A stretch of DNA of 5,996 bases from an uncultured Lachnospiraceae bacterium (lineage in GTDB: Bacteria; Bacillota_A; Clostridia; Lachnospirales; Lachnospiraceae). Where the stretch lies: the NCBI GenBank assembly GCA_905200565.1, contig CAJKKX010000159.1, positions 1-5,996 on the forward strand, written 5' to 3'. Made by a program: the position numbers and the translations under genes. This document shows, piece by piece, positions 1-5,996 of this stretch. The notes under the pieces are model-generated. The model saw only the letters and a program-made list of their open reading frames with translations. It did not search any database and was not told the DNA's origin. Numbering within the stretch: the stretch's first letter is position 1; every line of letters begins with the position of its first letter.

Positions 1-217
1 ACTGCCGGATCGCCTGCCGCATCGCAGCTCCATTTGCCGCATCCTTTTCATAAAGCTCATACAACCATTTGCCGTCTGCCCCGGCAAACGCAAGCCATTC
101 CATTTTGACAAACGACGTGCTTGCCGTTCCTGCTGCAAAGGCAAAAAAAGAAAGCAGATAATCACTGATACATTTTAAATCTTTTTCATGACCGCTTTGA
201 TCCATCTCCCAATACAT
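1..217 (-). CDS. Unrecognised protein, N-terminal 72 codons only (runs off left edge)
   Basis: The reading frame opens with ATG at 217-215, preceded by CTGAGG (230-225) with a 7-base spacer, and stays open to base 1, so only the amino end is present. It begins MYWEMDQSGHEKD and continues through a hydrophobic, small-residue stretch (SDYLLSFFAFAAGTAST, about residues 18-34). Next comes a tryptophan-containing segment ending in a charged helix-like region (YELYEKDAANGAAMRQ). It starts four bases after the stop of the ATPase gene and is the fifth gene of the methyltransferase operon. I do not recognise the family. It does not look like the start of HsdR, since no PD-(D/E)XK or helicase motif is visible, although 72 residues are too few to exclude domains farther on. 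By position it may be the ATPase partner or an effector. That it is a real gene is well supported; its role is unknown. Confidence 0.75.
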   Translation of the reverse strand, partial: MYWEMDQSGHEKDLKCISDYLLSFFAFAAGTASTSFVKMEWLAFAGADGKWLYELYEKDAANGAAMRQAIRQ

Positions 218-221
218 CCAA

Positions 222-1787
222 TTACCTCAGCTCTTTCTCTTTATCCAGAAGCTCATACAACTGCTCATACATACGGAAACGCTGATAGCCAGGCCCAAGT
301 TTTTCGATATTGGCAATGATCTTTTCCGTTTTTGTCTCCCGCATCATCTTCTGAACCGTTTTTTCTGCATGTACGCCTATCGCTTCTGTTTTAAATATCT
401 GACGTGAAATTTCATCCCGCTGTGCCGCAAAGGTTGAAATCTCAATATTACTTACCTTCGTGCGTCCAGCGGAAGTATTGTCAAACAAATGAAGCTGTTC
501 ATACAATGCGTCCGTTAAGATCAATGTAGAATGTGTCGCAATTATAAATTCATGATGCGTATCCTTGCTAAGCTGATATAGAAGTCCGATAAAATCGCGG
601 TTCCACTCGTCATTGAAATGGACGTCTGGTTCGTCAAATAAAAAAAGCGTATTCTCACCGCAATATTTCTGAGCCAGCAGAACCAGCCCCATGCGCGCAA
701 TCCACATCAGCTCCCCATCACTTAAGGCTTCCATTTCATAAAGACCGCGTTTTTTTCCATCCTGATATACAAAATGAAGCTCGCTGATCACACCCAGGCG
801 GTACGCCGTCAGCAAAACCGAAATCAGGGTAAACGGATTTCCAGAAAAAAACTCCTGCAGTCCCGGATGATAAAAGCTATCCTTTATGTCTCCTTTTGTC
901 CGATACAGAAAAACCGCTTTTGAAATCGTCGCGGGACTCCCATCCGGCAAAACACGTTCTGTGGAAATGCCATTGCTGATATAATCTGCACAGGCTTTCT
1001 TATGCTGTTTTCTCTCCGCCAAAAGCTCGCGCAGTATGCCGATCTGCGGCAGATCAGCCCTCTGCTCCAGCAGATCATCCTGCACGCAAAAGGAAAACGC
1101 AACCGGCGCCATATTCATCTGCAGCCGGTCCGCCAGCATCCGCCGAAACCGGCTGTATTTCTTTATGGAGGAAAGCGGCTCCTGTTCCGGGAACGGAAAA
1201 ACAGCGAACACCACCGGCAAAATCACCTTTGATGTTGCCGCGTCCAAAGAAAGCACGCGCGGATTGTTATCCAGCCGTTCATAGTAATTCATAATTTCAC
1301 GCACCAGCTCAGCATCCGCTTCCTCCTGCCGGTTTGTCTCATCATACAGATCGCTGATCAGTGCTTCCCGCGGTGATGTCACAAAAATTTCTTCCATGGA
1401 ATTATTTGCGCCGGAACAGTAGGATACAATGCGATCCGGCAGATATTCATTGGGGATCCGCCCAAGCACACGCTCTTCGCCGTTTTTTTGAAGGATCACT
1501 GCTAATTTGGAACTGTTTTCTCCCCTTTTTCCGGCTTCCGTCTGCGGACGCACCTGTATCTGTGTCCCGTCCGACATACTGTATTTCAGCTCAAAAGCAA
1601 AGCCCGGTGTCTCGTTTTGCATAATTCGTGTAAAAATCAGCCCGATCGCCTCCAGTACGCTGGACTTCCCGGAACCGTTTTTTCCGATCAGAAAATCTAT
1701 CGCCGTCGCAGAAGACTGCTTCTGAAAATTTATTTCCAGTTTTTTCAGGCCCTTGTAGCCGTCAATCGCCAGGTAATCCAATTTCAT
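222..1787 (-). CDS. AAA/ABC-type P-loop ATPase (RecF/SMC-like), restriction-system associated
   Basis: This is a 521-residue predicted ATPase, presumably cytoplasmic. In order it shows an N-terminal strand segment typical of RecF/Rad50-like heads (IDGYKGLKKLEINF, 8-21), Walker A GKNGSGKS (35-42), a long middle region (about 60-340), an ABC-like signature LSDGEL (355-360), Walker B with catalytic glutamate LFLFDEPDVHF (381-391), and a switch histidine in ATHS (417-420). After that only a short tail of about 100 residues remains, containing GVHAEK (471-476). This leaves no room for the TOPRIM nuclease domain of OLD-family proteins. I chose the ATG at 1787 because AGGAGGAG lies 7 bases upstream. 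A farther in-frame start at 1871 would add 28 basic residues encoded inside the preceding gene and is unlikely. The start overlaps the preceding gene by 26 bases. Co-transcription with hsdM/hsdS suggests a sensor or motor in a defence system. The ATPase call is firm; the role is inferred. Confidence 0.92.
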   Translation of the reverse strand: MKLDYLAIDGYKGLKKLEINFQKQSSATAIDFLIGKNGSGKSSVLEAIGLIFTRIMQNETPGFAFELKYSMSDGTQIQVRPQTEAGKRGENSSKLAVILQKNGEERVLGRIPNEYLPDRIVSYCSGANNSMEEIFVTSPREALISDLYDETNRQEEADAELVREIMNYYERLDNNPRVLSLDAATSKVILPVVFAVFPFPEQEPLSSIKKYSRFRRMLADRLQMNMAPVAFSFCVQDDLLEQRADLPQIGILRELLAERKQHKKACADYISNGISTERVLPDGSPATISKAVFLYRTKGDIKDSFYHPGLQEFFSGNPFTLISVLLTAYRLGVISELHFVYQDGKKRGLYEMEALSDGELMWIARMGLVLLAQKYCGENTLFLFDEPDVHFNDEWNRDFIGLLYQLSKDTHHEFIIATHSTLILTDALYEQLHLFDNTSAGRTKVSNIEISTFAAQRDEISRQIFKTEAIGVHAEKTVQKMMRETKTEKIIANIEKLGPGYQRFRMYEQLYELLDKEKELR

Positions 1788-2106
1788 CTGTCTTCTCCTC
1801 CTCTTTCGCCAACTCGTATTTTTGAATGGTGATCGGTTTATCTTTGGCGTCCGAAATCTCCTCTTCTCCAAGCATCAGTTTTTCCGGGACAGCCCGCGCT
1901 AAAATGCCAAGCCCCTCCAGTATTTTGACGGACGCGATCGCATCCTGAATAGATTGCGTGCGAAAATATCCCCTGTTCTCCTTTTTCACACGCTTAAATA
2001 TCACATGTACCGGCAGCGGCTCCTGCGCTTCTCCGCAAATACGCAGAAGCTCGCGCTGAAACTCCGACAGATGTGTAAGCAGCTCCCACTCACTATCGTT
2101 TAAGTA
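1762..2106 (-). CDS. Small unrecognised protein between hsdS and the ATPase; start unclear
   Basis: An open frame of about 114 codons lies directly after the hsdS stop, in the same frame as hsdS (TAA at 2109-2107, then TAC TTA AAC). It ends at 1762, 26 bases inside the ATPase gene. The protein is hydrophilic. It has an acidic helical beginning (NDSEWELLTHLSEFQREL), a basic patch (FKRVKKENRGYF), a likely helix (SIQDAIASVKILEGLG) and a charged tail rich in Glu and Lys. No ATG occurs in frame. The only conventional start is GTG at 2004 (80 aa), with no well-spaced ribosome binding site, and it would discard protein-like sequence upstream. An ATG at 2116 with AAAGAGAAG upstream reads MAVILKR then stop. 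Removing one A at 2101-2099 would join it to this frame as MAVILNDSEWELL. So the gene may be frameshifted, recoded, or start at GTG. Its place suggests a middle component or adaptor for the ATPase; that is inference. Confidence 0.6.
   Translation of the reverse strand, partial: YLNDSEWELLTHLSEFQRELLRICGEAQEPLPVHVIFKRVKKENRGYFRTQSIQDAIASVKILEGLGILARAVPEKLMLGEEEISDAKDKPITIQKYELAKEEEKTDEIGLPGD
1795..1802 (-). promoter_or_regulatory. Ribosome binding site deciding the ATPase start
   Basis: AGGAGGAG on the minus strand lies seven bases before ATG 1787-1785, inside the preceding small gene. It is a near-perfect anti-16S match and settles the start of the ATPase over the farther in-frame ATG at 1871. 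Confidence 0.85.
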
Positions 2107-3369
2107 TTACTGCCATTCGCTTCTCTTTGAGCTTTCATAATTTAAAAGAAAATCCGGGCTTTTTATTTCAAAATACCGGTCCGGCTCTTTTCTCCTGCGA
2201 TATGCTTCAGACAAATGTGCCGAAAATACGTAGGCAAGCATCGCACGATAATAAGCCTCTGCTTTTTGTTCCATTTCTTTCATTCTGCGCTGCATCGAAA
2301 AGATCCGCCGCGCAATGTCCGCAATTTTTTCCTGCTCTTTCATCGGCACCGTCGGGATCCATATCATTCCCATTGCCCGCGCATCCGTCATGGTTTTCCC
2401 GCGATACGGCTCATTTTCAAGATAACGAAAGCTGTAGTACAGCCACAAAAGCAAAAACTCCGGGTAAAGCTTCTCTTCTCTGACACGCACGCGAAACATG
2501 CCTGTTCCCCATACGGTCCCCGGAAGATCCCTCTCCGCAAGCAGAGCCGGTTCGCACTCATCCGTCCGGTAACGCCGCAGCAAAAGATCTCCTTTTTTCA
2601 ACAGATATCCGGCGATCGCATCCGGCTTCACAGCAGTCTGCGGATATTCATCCACACTCTGTATGCCCCAGATCCCCGGCGTAATGGTATTGATATAAGG
2701 AACTGCCGTATGTTCTTCCCTTGCTGCAGACAGCCCGGCAAGAAGCGGCTCGGCAATCATCTCCTTTAAGCAGGCGCAGGGCAGATCCTTCCAGCTCTTT
2801 TTCCATTTGTCATGCAGTGTCTGGAATAAAATATGCTTCACCTCTGCCCATATTCGTTTCTGCCGTTCCACGATATCCTGCGCACGTTCCAACAGCGCTA
2901 TAATACGCTTTTGTCCGTCTGTATCAGGATAAACGATCACCGTATTTTCAAGCTGCGCCTTTGTCAGGTTTGGGATTGTCACCTTATTTGCCGTTTTCTC
3001 AAGCTGCTCCTGGATAAACTGGAAATAAAAGCAGGCGTATTTGGGCAGCACCTGTGTCTCATCAAAAACCATCGCCTGAACAGCCTGATTTATCCTCAGA
3101 TCCATCCCCGCAACCGCCGTTTTTCCGATCGTTCCCGACACGGATAACAGCACCGCCCCTTTCGGCACCTCGTGTCCTGCCTTCTTTGCGCCTTCGGCGG
3201 TTAAATACTGCTGCGCCTTCGTAATAACCGGCTCATTCAGATCGCTGACTCTTATCCACGGAATCCCATCGTCGCCGCTATAGTAGGCTTCCTCCGAGCG
3301 TTTCGGAGTGGCGCCCTTCACCCACAAAAGCACAACGTCTTTTAATCTGCTCTCATGCCAGTTTGTCAT
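2107..3369 (-). CDS. hsdS: Type I restriction-modification DNA specificity subunit (HsdS-like)
   Basis: This 420-residue protein would direct the methyltransferase to a bipartite DNA target. It has the usual HsdS layout. TRD1 covers about residues 1-148, with GATPKR (19-24), GIPWIRVSDL (35-44), the SVSGTIGKTA loop (76-85) and IPNLTKAQLEN (132-142). A helical spacer follows at about 150-190 (DGQKRI onward). TRD2 spans about 195-340, with YLLKKGDLLLRR (255-266) and GTVWGTGMFRVR (284-295). A distal helix runs over about 343-388, followed by a basic-acidic tail. The length fits the family. The ATG overlaps the hsdM stop as ATGA, and AGGAGG (3385-3380) sits 10 bases upstream, so the start is secure and translation is probably coupled to hsdM. 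The two TRDs differ in sequence, so an asymmetric bipartite target is expected; the target itself cannot be read from the sequence. Confidence 0.93.
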   Translation of the reverse strand: MTNWHESRLKDVVLLWVKGATPKRSEEAYYSGDDGIPWIRVSDLNEPVITKAQQYLTAEGAKKAGHEVPKGAVLLSVSGTIGKTAVAGMDLRINQAVQAMVFDETQVLPKYACFYFQFIQEQLEKTANKVTIPNLTKAQLENTVIVYPDTDGQKRIIALLERAQDIVERQKRIWAEVKHILFQTLHDKWKKSWKDLPCACLKEMIAEPLLAGLSAAREEHTAVPYINTITPGIWGIQSVDEYPQTAVKPDAIAGYLLKKGDLLLRRYRTDECEPALLAERDLPGTVWGTGMFRVRVREEKLYPEFLLLWLYYSFRYLENEPYRGKTMTDARAMGMIWIPTVPMKEQEKIADIARRIFSMQRRMKEMEQKAEAYYRAMLAYVFSAHLSEAYRRRKEPDRYFEIKSPDFLLNYESSKRSEWQ

Positions 3370-4847
3370 AGCCGCTCAACCTCCTCTGCAAACTGACGCA
3401 TCTCTTTAAGCAGCCCCTCCTGTTCCCGGATCAGTTCTTCCAGCAGTGCCCGCGGATCCTCCGCCTGAAGCTCTGTGCGGCCATCCGGCTTATAGTTCTT
3501 TGGCAGCAGACTCCACTTTTCGCCCGCAACAACCTCCATATCCGCAAACCAGAAGTTCTCATGTTCCCATTTCTCCGGTGTCGGTACACCTCCAAATCTC
3601 CTGTAGTCTGCCTGCATCTGACGCTGCCACTTGTCAAAATAATAATCTCGCTGATTCCAGATTTCCATTAATTGTATATCCGTCTGCTCTGTGTCTTCCT
3701 GCACATTCATCTGATAGAAAAACAGATACGGCGTCTTTCCGCTTATCCGTTCCACTCGCATAAACGGATTCGAAACAATTAAAACGCTGGCATTCGTCAT
3801 CGTACTTGGATAAAAGACTTTCGCCGGCAAAGAAATGATCCCTTCCACACAATATGTATTCAGCAGCCATCGCCGCACATCCATCGTCTCCGCTTTTGTA
3901 GAAAACAAAAAGCTGTCCGGCACCACCAGCACGGCCTGTCCGTTTTCTGTCAGCAGCTGCATGCTTCTCACCAGAAACAGATTGTGACGTCCTCGCACAC
4001 GCCCAAGCTCTCCCGGCACAAACCACGCTCTGTCCTCTTCCCGCACGCTCTCGCTGCTGAACAGCGGATTCGTGATCACGATATCAAACGATCCGATTTC
4101 GCGGTTTTCAAGAAATTTTCCGTCCCACGTTTCGATCACCTGATTTGCCAGAACGCTTAAGATCCGCGCCGACATGCGAAACCGCGCATCCTGTTCGAAG
4201 CCGCACAGATGCGCATTTTTCAAATAATTCCCCACCATCAGCAGCATGTTTCCGGAGCCATACTGCGGATCAAAAATCCGCAGCTTTTCTCTTCCTTCAT
4301 TACCTGCCGGCTCGCTTTGCAGTAATTTTACAAGCTGGAGCACAATGTAATCCGGAAGCGTATAACGGTTCAAATCTGTCTTTGTGTTTACGCAGAGATC
4401 AAACATGCTCCGCACAGTCTCGTAAAGAAATGCCGGATCGCAGACCTCCTGATAACATTCCAAAGTGGTTTGCAGGACAGCCATTATATTATTCCAGACA
4501 GAAATCGTTATGCCATTCGGGATCGTATACTGCCTGATCTTACGCACCGTCTCTGCCAACGCCCTGTTATCGTCCAGCAGATAGGCCCAGCGCTCTGTTT
4601 CTTCATAACGAATGCGCGCCTGTATTTTTTCCAGTTCTTCCGCAGACGCATAATTTGTTTCCCGCAGCTCACGGATACCGCCTTCGCCGGTGATGCCGCA
4701 GATCAGCAAATATCCGAATGTATTAAACAGCCCGATCAAATCCTCCGAGGATTCCAGACTGTACAAATTAACCGCGCTTTTAAATTCCTGTAAAACCTGC
4801 TTTTTATATTCTTCCCGTCTTTCTTTGCTCACAGTCCTTTCTTTCAT
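3366..4847 (-). CDS. hsdM: Type I DNA methyltransferase subunit (HsdM-like, N6-adenine)
   Basis: This 493-residue SAM-dependent DNA methylase is expected to modify adenine as a complex with HsdS. An N-terminal helical domain (1-155) precedes RYTLPDYIVLQLVKLL (161-176), which matches the region before the HsdM catalytic core. Motif I is FDPQYGSGNM (192-201). The catalytic motif IV reads NPLF (260-263) instead of the usual NPPF/NPPY. Later family landmarks are AVLVVPDSFLF (305-315) and GIISLPAKVFYPSTMTNASVLIVS (336-359). The C-terminus (about 464-493) is a charged helix or coiled coil, typical for HsdS contact. I start it at ATG 4847, with GGGGGA 7 bases upstream. The longer in-frame ATG at 4961 is rejected because the best promoter lies between the two. 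The stop overlaps the hsdS start by 4 bases. Family assignment is firm; activity with NPLF is unproven. Confidence 0.93.
   Translation of the reverse strand: MKERTVSKERREEYKKQVLQEFKSAVNLYSLESSEDLIGLFNTFGYLLICGITGEGGIRELRETNYASAEELEKIQARIRYEETERWAYLLDDNRALAETVRKIRQYTIPNGITISVWNNIMAVLQTTLECYQEVCDPAFLYETVRSMFDLCVNTKTDLNRYTLPDYIVLQLVKLLQSEPAGNEGREKLRIFDPQYGSGNMLLMVGNYLKNAHLCGFEQDARFRMSARILSVLANQVIETWDGKFLENREIGSFDIVITNPLFSSESVREEDRAWFVPGELGRVRGRHNLFLVRSMQLLTENGQAVLVVPDSFLFSTKAETMDVRRWLLNTYCVEGIISLPAKVFYPSTMTNASVLIVSNPFMRVERISGKTPYLFFYQMNVQEDTEQTDIQLMEIWNQRDYYFDKWQRQMQADYRRFGGVPTPEKWEHENFWFADMEVVAGEKWSLLPKNYKPDGRTELQAEDPRALLEELIREQEGLLKEMRQFAEEVERL
3380..3385 (-). promoter_or_regulatory. Ribosome binding site of hsdS
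   Basis: AGGAGG on the minus strand lies within the last codons of hsdM, ten bases before the hsdS ATG at 3369. Together with the ATGA overlap this supports both independent initiation and translational coupling. Confidence 0.8.
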
Positions 4848-4854
4848 CCTGCAA

Positions 4855-4863
4855 TCCCCCTTT
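4855..4863 (-). promoter_or_regulatory. Ribosome binding site deciding the hsdM start
   Basis: AAAGGGGGA on the minus strand ends seven bases before ATG 4847-4845. It supports the 493-residue hsdM rather than the 531-residue version starting at 4961. Confidence 0.75.
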
Positions 4864-4893
4864 CCTATCCGCTCGTCTGTATCCTTATATTGT

Positions 4894-4922
4894 ATTGTAA
4901 CACTGAATAAAGCTTTTGTTAA
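4894..4922 (-). promoter_or_regulatory. Sigma-A/sigma-70 type promoter of the hsdM operon, extended -10
   Basis: On the minus strand a -35 box TTAACA (4922-4917; 5 of 6 to TTGACA) is followed by a 17-base spacer and a -10 box TACAAT (4899-4894; 5 of 6 to TATAAT). The -10 is preceded by TGT, giving the extended TGn motif. Transcription should start near 4887, leaving a leader of about 40 bases that carries the hsdM ribosome binding site. I see no clear operator palindrome and no regulator gene beside it, so expression looks constitutive as far as the sequence shows. Confidence 0.72.
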
Positions 4923-5008
4923 CTGAAAAATCGTCAAACCATCCCCTGATTTCTTTATCATATGCCAGCAGTATGCCGCCGGCAGGATAAGACCTTATAA
5001 AGCTCCCC

Positions 5009-5057
5009 AAAAAACAAAGAAGCCTTTAAACACCCGGCATTCGGCATTTAAAGGCTT
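5009..5057 (-). terminator. Rho-independent terminator
   Basis: A perfect 11-base inverted repeat (TTTAAAGGCTT at 5047-5057 pairs with AAGCCTTTAAA at 5020-5030) encloses a 16-base loop that may extend the stem through CCG/CGG. On the minus strand it is followed by CTTTGTTTTTT (5019-5009). It lies just after the upstream membrane-protein unit and about 90 bases before the hsdM promoter, so it insulates the two. On the plus strand the following run is only TTCCTT after the stem, so it is best as a minus-strand terminator. Confidence 0.88.
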
Positions 5058-5061
5058 TTCC

Positions 5062-5162
5062 TTATTCTACTTCTTCAAAAAAACAATTAATCTCCGGGAT
5101 CTGATCCGGTATATCTCTTATCCACCCTCCCGTTTCTTAAAATGCTCAAAAGTGTGCATCAT
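5062..5162 (-). pseudogene. Short frameshifted reading frame before the terminator
   Basis: After the membrane protein stop, ATG at 5162-5160 (followed at once by a second ATG) opens a frame reading MMHTFEHFKKREGG, then stop at 5120-5118. A second frame, one base off, reads from TGG at 5124 as WIRDIPDQIPEINCFFEEVE and stops at 5064-5062, five bases before the terminator stem. The two halves would join as a protein of about 33 residues if one base were added in the G-rich run 5131-5122. The fit between stop and terminator and the protein-like composition suggest a tiny last gene that has been broken, or a sequence error. I do not recognise the family. The first ATG is four bases beyond the upstream stop, so it would be translationally coupled. 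Confidence 0.35.
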
Positions 5163-5166
5163 ACAC

Positions 5167-5996
5167 TCAACTTCGGAATTTTCTCTGACGCAAATGATTC
5201 GCAAAGTATCCAAAAGCCAGTGTGGTAAAGAAAAACTTCATTCCGGCATTCACATAATCCAAATAAACATTCATCTCCAAAGAAACCGCATTTATTTCCT
5301 TATCCAGTAATCCAAAACGAACTGCGTCCGCTACCGTCACACCGCCTTTATTACACAGATAACAAATTACCGCACTGTCCAGGGATACTTCCAGATAATT
5401 CAAAAATAACAGAATGAGAGAACGAATTATATTGGCAGACGGTTTCTGGATATCAGCCAGAAGAATTAATATGAGAAGATATGTGATCGTATCTGCCATG
5501 AAATATATTGTTAAATATTCCATTGCAGTTCTCTGTGTAACCGTACATTCCCAAATTCCCGGATACAGCAATACGAAACAGGGCCAGGCGATTTTCAGAA
5601 TAGCAATAAACTCTACGATCATCCTTCTTCGCTGCCAATCATACTTTCCAAAAAAATCCTTCAGCATCGTTACCGGCAAAAAAAGACCTCTGATTGCCAT
5701 CATAAAAAGCCGGAACATTTTTGCAACTGCAAAGTACCCTCTGTTCCGATCATACTTTATAATTTCCATCATATAACGCATATGCGCCATCAGGGAATTC
5801 TGGTATGTCACTTTCTTCTCTTTTTCAAAGCATCGTCTATATTTCTCCAGAATTTTTCCCGCGTAGCAGGAATTCTGATATTGTTCTTTCTTTGTATCAT
5901 TATATACACAGAAAAAGACTTCCTCGATCGCTGCCATATTAAACAGCTCCGCATCCTTTATTTTCCAGTCGATCAAAGCATTCCCGATTGTAGAAA
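5167..5996 (-). CDS. Membrane protein of unknown function, partial (N-terminus beyond right edge)
   Basis: The frame is open from the window edge to TGA 5169-5167. A TTG at 5976 is a possible start but lacks a good ribosome binding site, and in-frame residues continue upstream of it, so I treat the gene as 5' truncated. Numbering from that TTG, residues 1-118 are soluble and rich in Lys, Tyr and Phe. Hydrophobic segments follow at about 119-140, 153-175, 182-206 and 240-258, and the tail is strongly basic (NHLRQRKFRS). The arrangement of a charged domain ahead of hydrophobic helices and a final helix with a basic end loosely recalls bacterial two-helix ion-channel proteins, but no TxGYGD selectivity filter is present. 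That comparison is weak inference. The gene is visibly more AT-rich than the hsd cluster and is separated from it by a terminator, so it probably belongs to a different unit. Confidence 0.7.
   Translation of the reverse strand, partial: STIGNALIDWKIKDAELFNMAAIEEVFFCVYNDTKKEQYQNSCYAGKILEKYRRCFEKEKKVTYQNSLMAHMRYMMEIIKYDRNRGYFAVAKMFRLFMMAIRGLFLPVTMLKDFFGKYDWQRRRMIVEFIAILKIAWPCFVLLYPGIWECTVTQRTAMEYLTIYFMADTITYLLILILLADIQKPSANIIRSLILLFLNYLEVSLDSAVICYLCNKGGVTVADAVRFGLLDKEINAVSLEMNVYLDYVNAGMKFFFTTLAFGYFANHLRQRKFRS

Noticed and set aside
1788..1871. 28-residue N-terminal extension of the ATPase, rich in Arg and Lys
   Set aside because: It lies wholly inside the preceding small gene in another frame, and the strong AGGAGGAG site fits the downstream ATG at 1787.
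222..4847. Assignment to BREX, DISARM or Gabija
   Set aside because: No PglX-type single methylase, PglZ, BrxC, DrmA/B, UvrD-like helicase or TOPRIM domain is visible. The methylase and specificity pair is of type I form.
1002..4926. Numerous plus-strand open frames of 60 to 184 codons
   Set aside because: All lie opposite the hsdM, hsdS or ATPase genes, have low-complexity or odd composition, and lack ribosome binding sites and recognisable motifs.
4848..4961. 38-residue N-terminal extension of HsdM
   Set aside because: A good extended -10 promoter (4894-4922) and the GGGGGA ribosome binding site lie inside it, and the extension does not resemble HsdM.
4974..4984. Small inverted repeat TGCC-GGCA (4974-4984)
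   Set aside because: A 4-base stem with a 3-base loop is too short to call an operator or terminator.
4885..5026. Minus-strand open frame ending in AYDKEIRGWFDDFS and further residues, stop at 4887
   Set aside because: It reads somewhat like protein, but it starts within the terminator, has only TTG as a start, has no ribosome binding site and ends across the promoter. A chance open frame is more likely, although a gene remnant cannot be excluded.
1..5996. CRISPR array, tRNA, rRNA, insertion sequence or attachment site
   Set aside because: I see no regularly spaced repeats, no tRNA-like cloverleaf sequence, no transposase and no terminal inverted repeats in the window.

Overview
The window reads as chromosomal DNA of a Gram-positive Clostridia-type bacterium, possibly a gut Lachnospiraceae member. 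This rests on AGGAGG-type ribosome binding sites, tightly overlapping genes, moderate GC and a Firmicutes-style hairpin-plus-T-run terminator. The taxonomic guess is inference. Every convincing gene lies on the minus strand, so transcription runs from high to low coordinates.

Right part (about 5996 to 5009): the 3' end of a membrane protein gene whose reading frame is still open at the window edge. It is followed by a short, apparently frameshifted reading frame and a good rho-independent terminator at about 5057-5009. This closes the upstream transcription unit.

Central and left part (4922 to 1): an extended -10 promoter, then a compact five-gene cluster. In order these are a type I DNA N6-adenine methyltransferase subunit (HsdM-like), a specificity subunit (HsdS-like, two target recognition domains), a small unrecognised protein whose start is broken or unusual, an ABC/RecF-type P-loop ATPase without a visible TOPRIM or nuclease domain, and the first 72 codons of an unrecognised protein that runs off the left edge. 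Genes overlap by 4 to 26 bases or are separated by only a few bases, so they are almost certainly co-transcribed.

The point of most interest is that a type I methylation module is fused, as an operon, not to HsdR but to an ATPase and two unknown proteins. A reasonable reading is a defence system in which methylation marks self DNA and the ATPase plus an unknown partner act as sensor and effector. hsdR could still lie outside the window. Two small reading frames (near 2106 and near 5125) each look as though a one-base change separates a plausible start from a plausible body. They are either decayed genes, sequencing errors at short homopolymers, or recoding sites.
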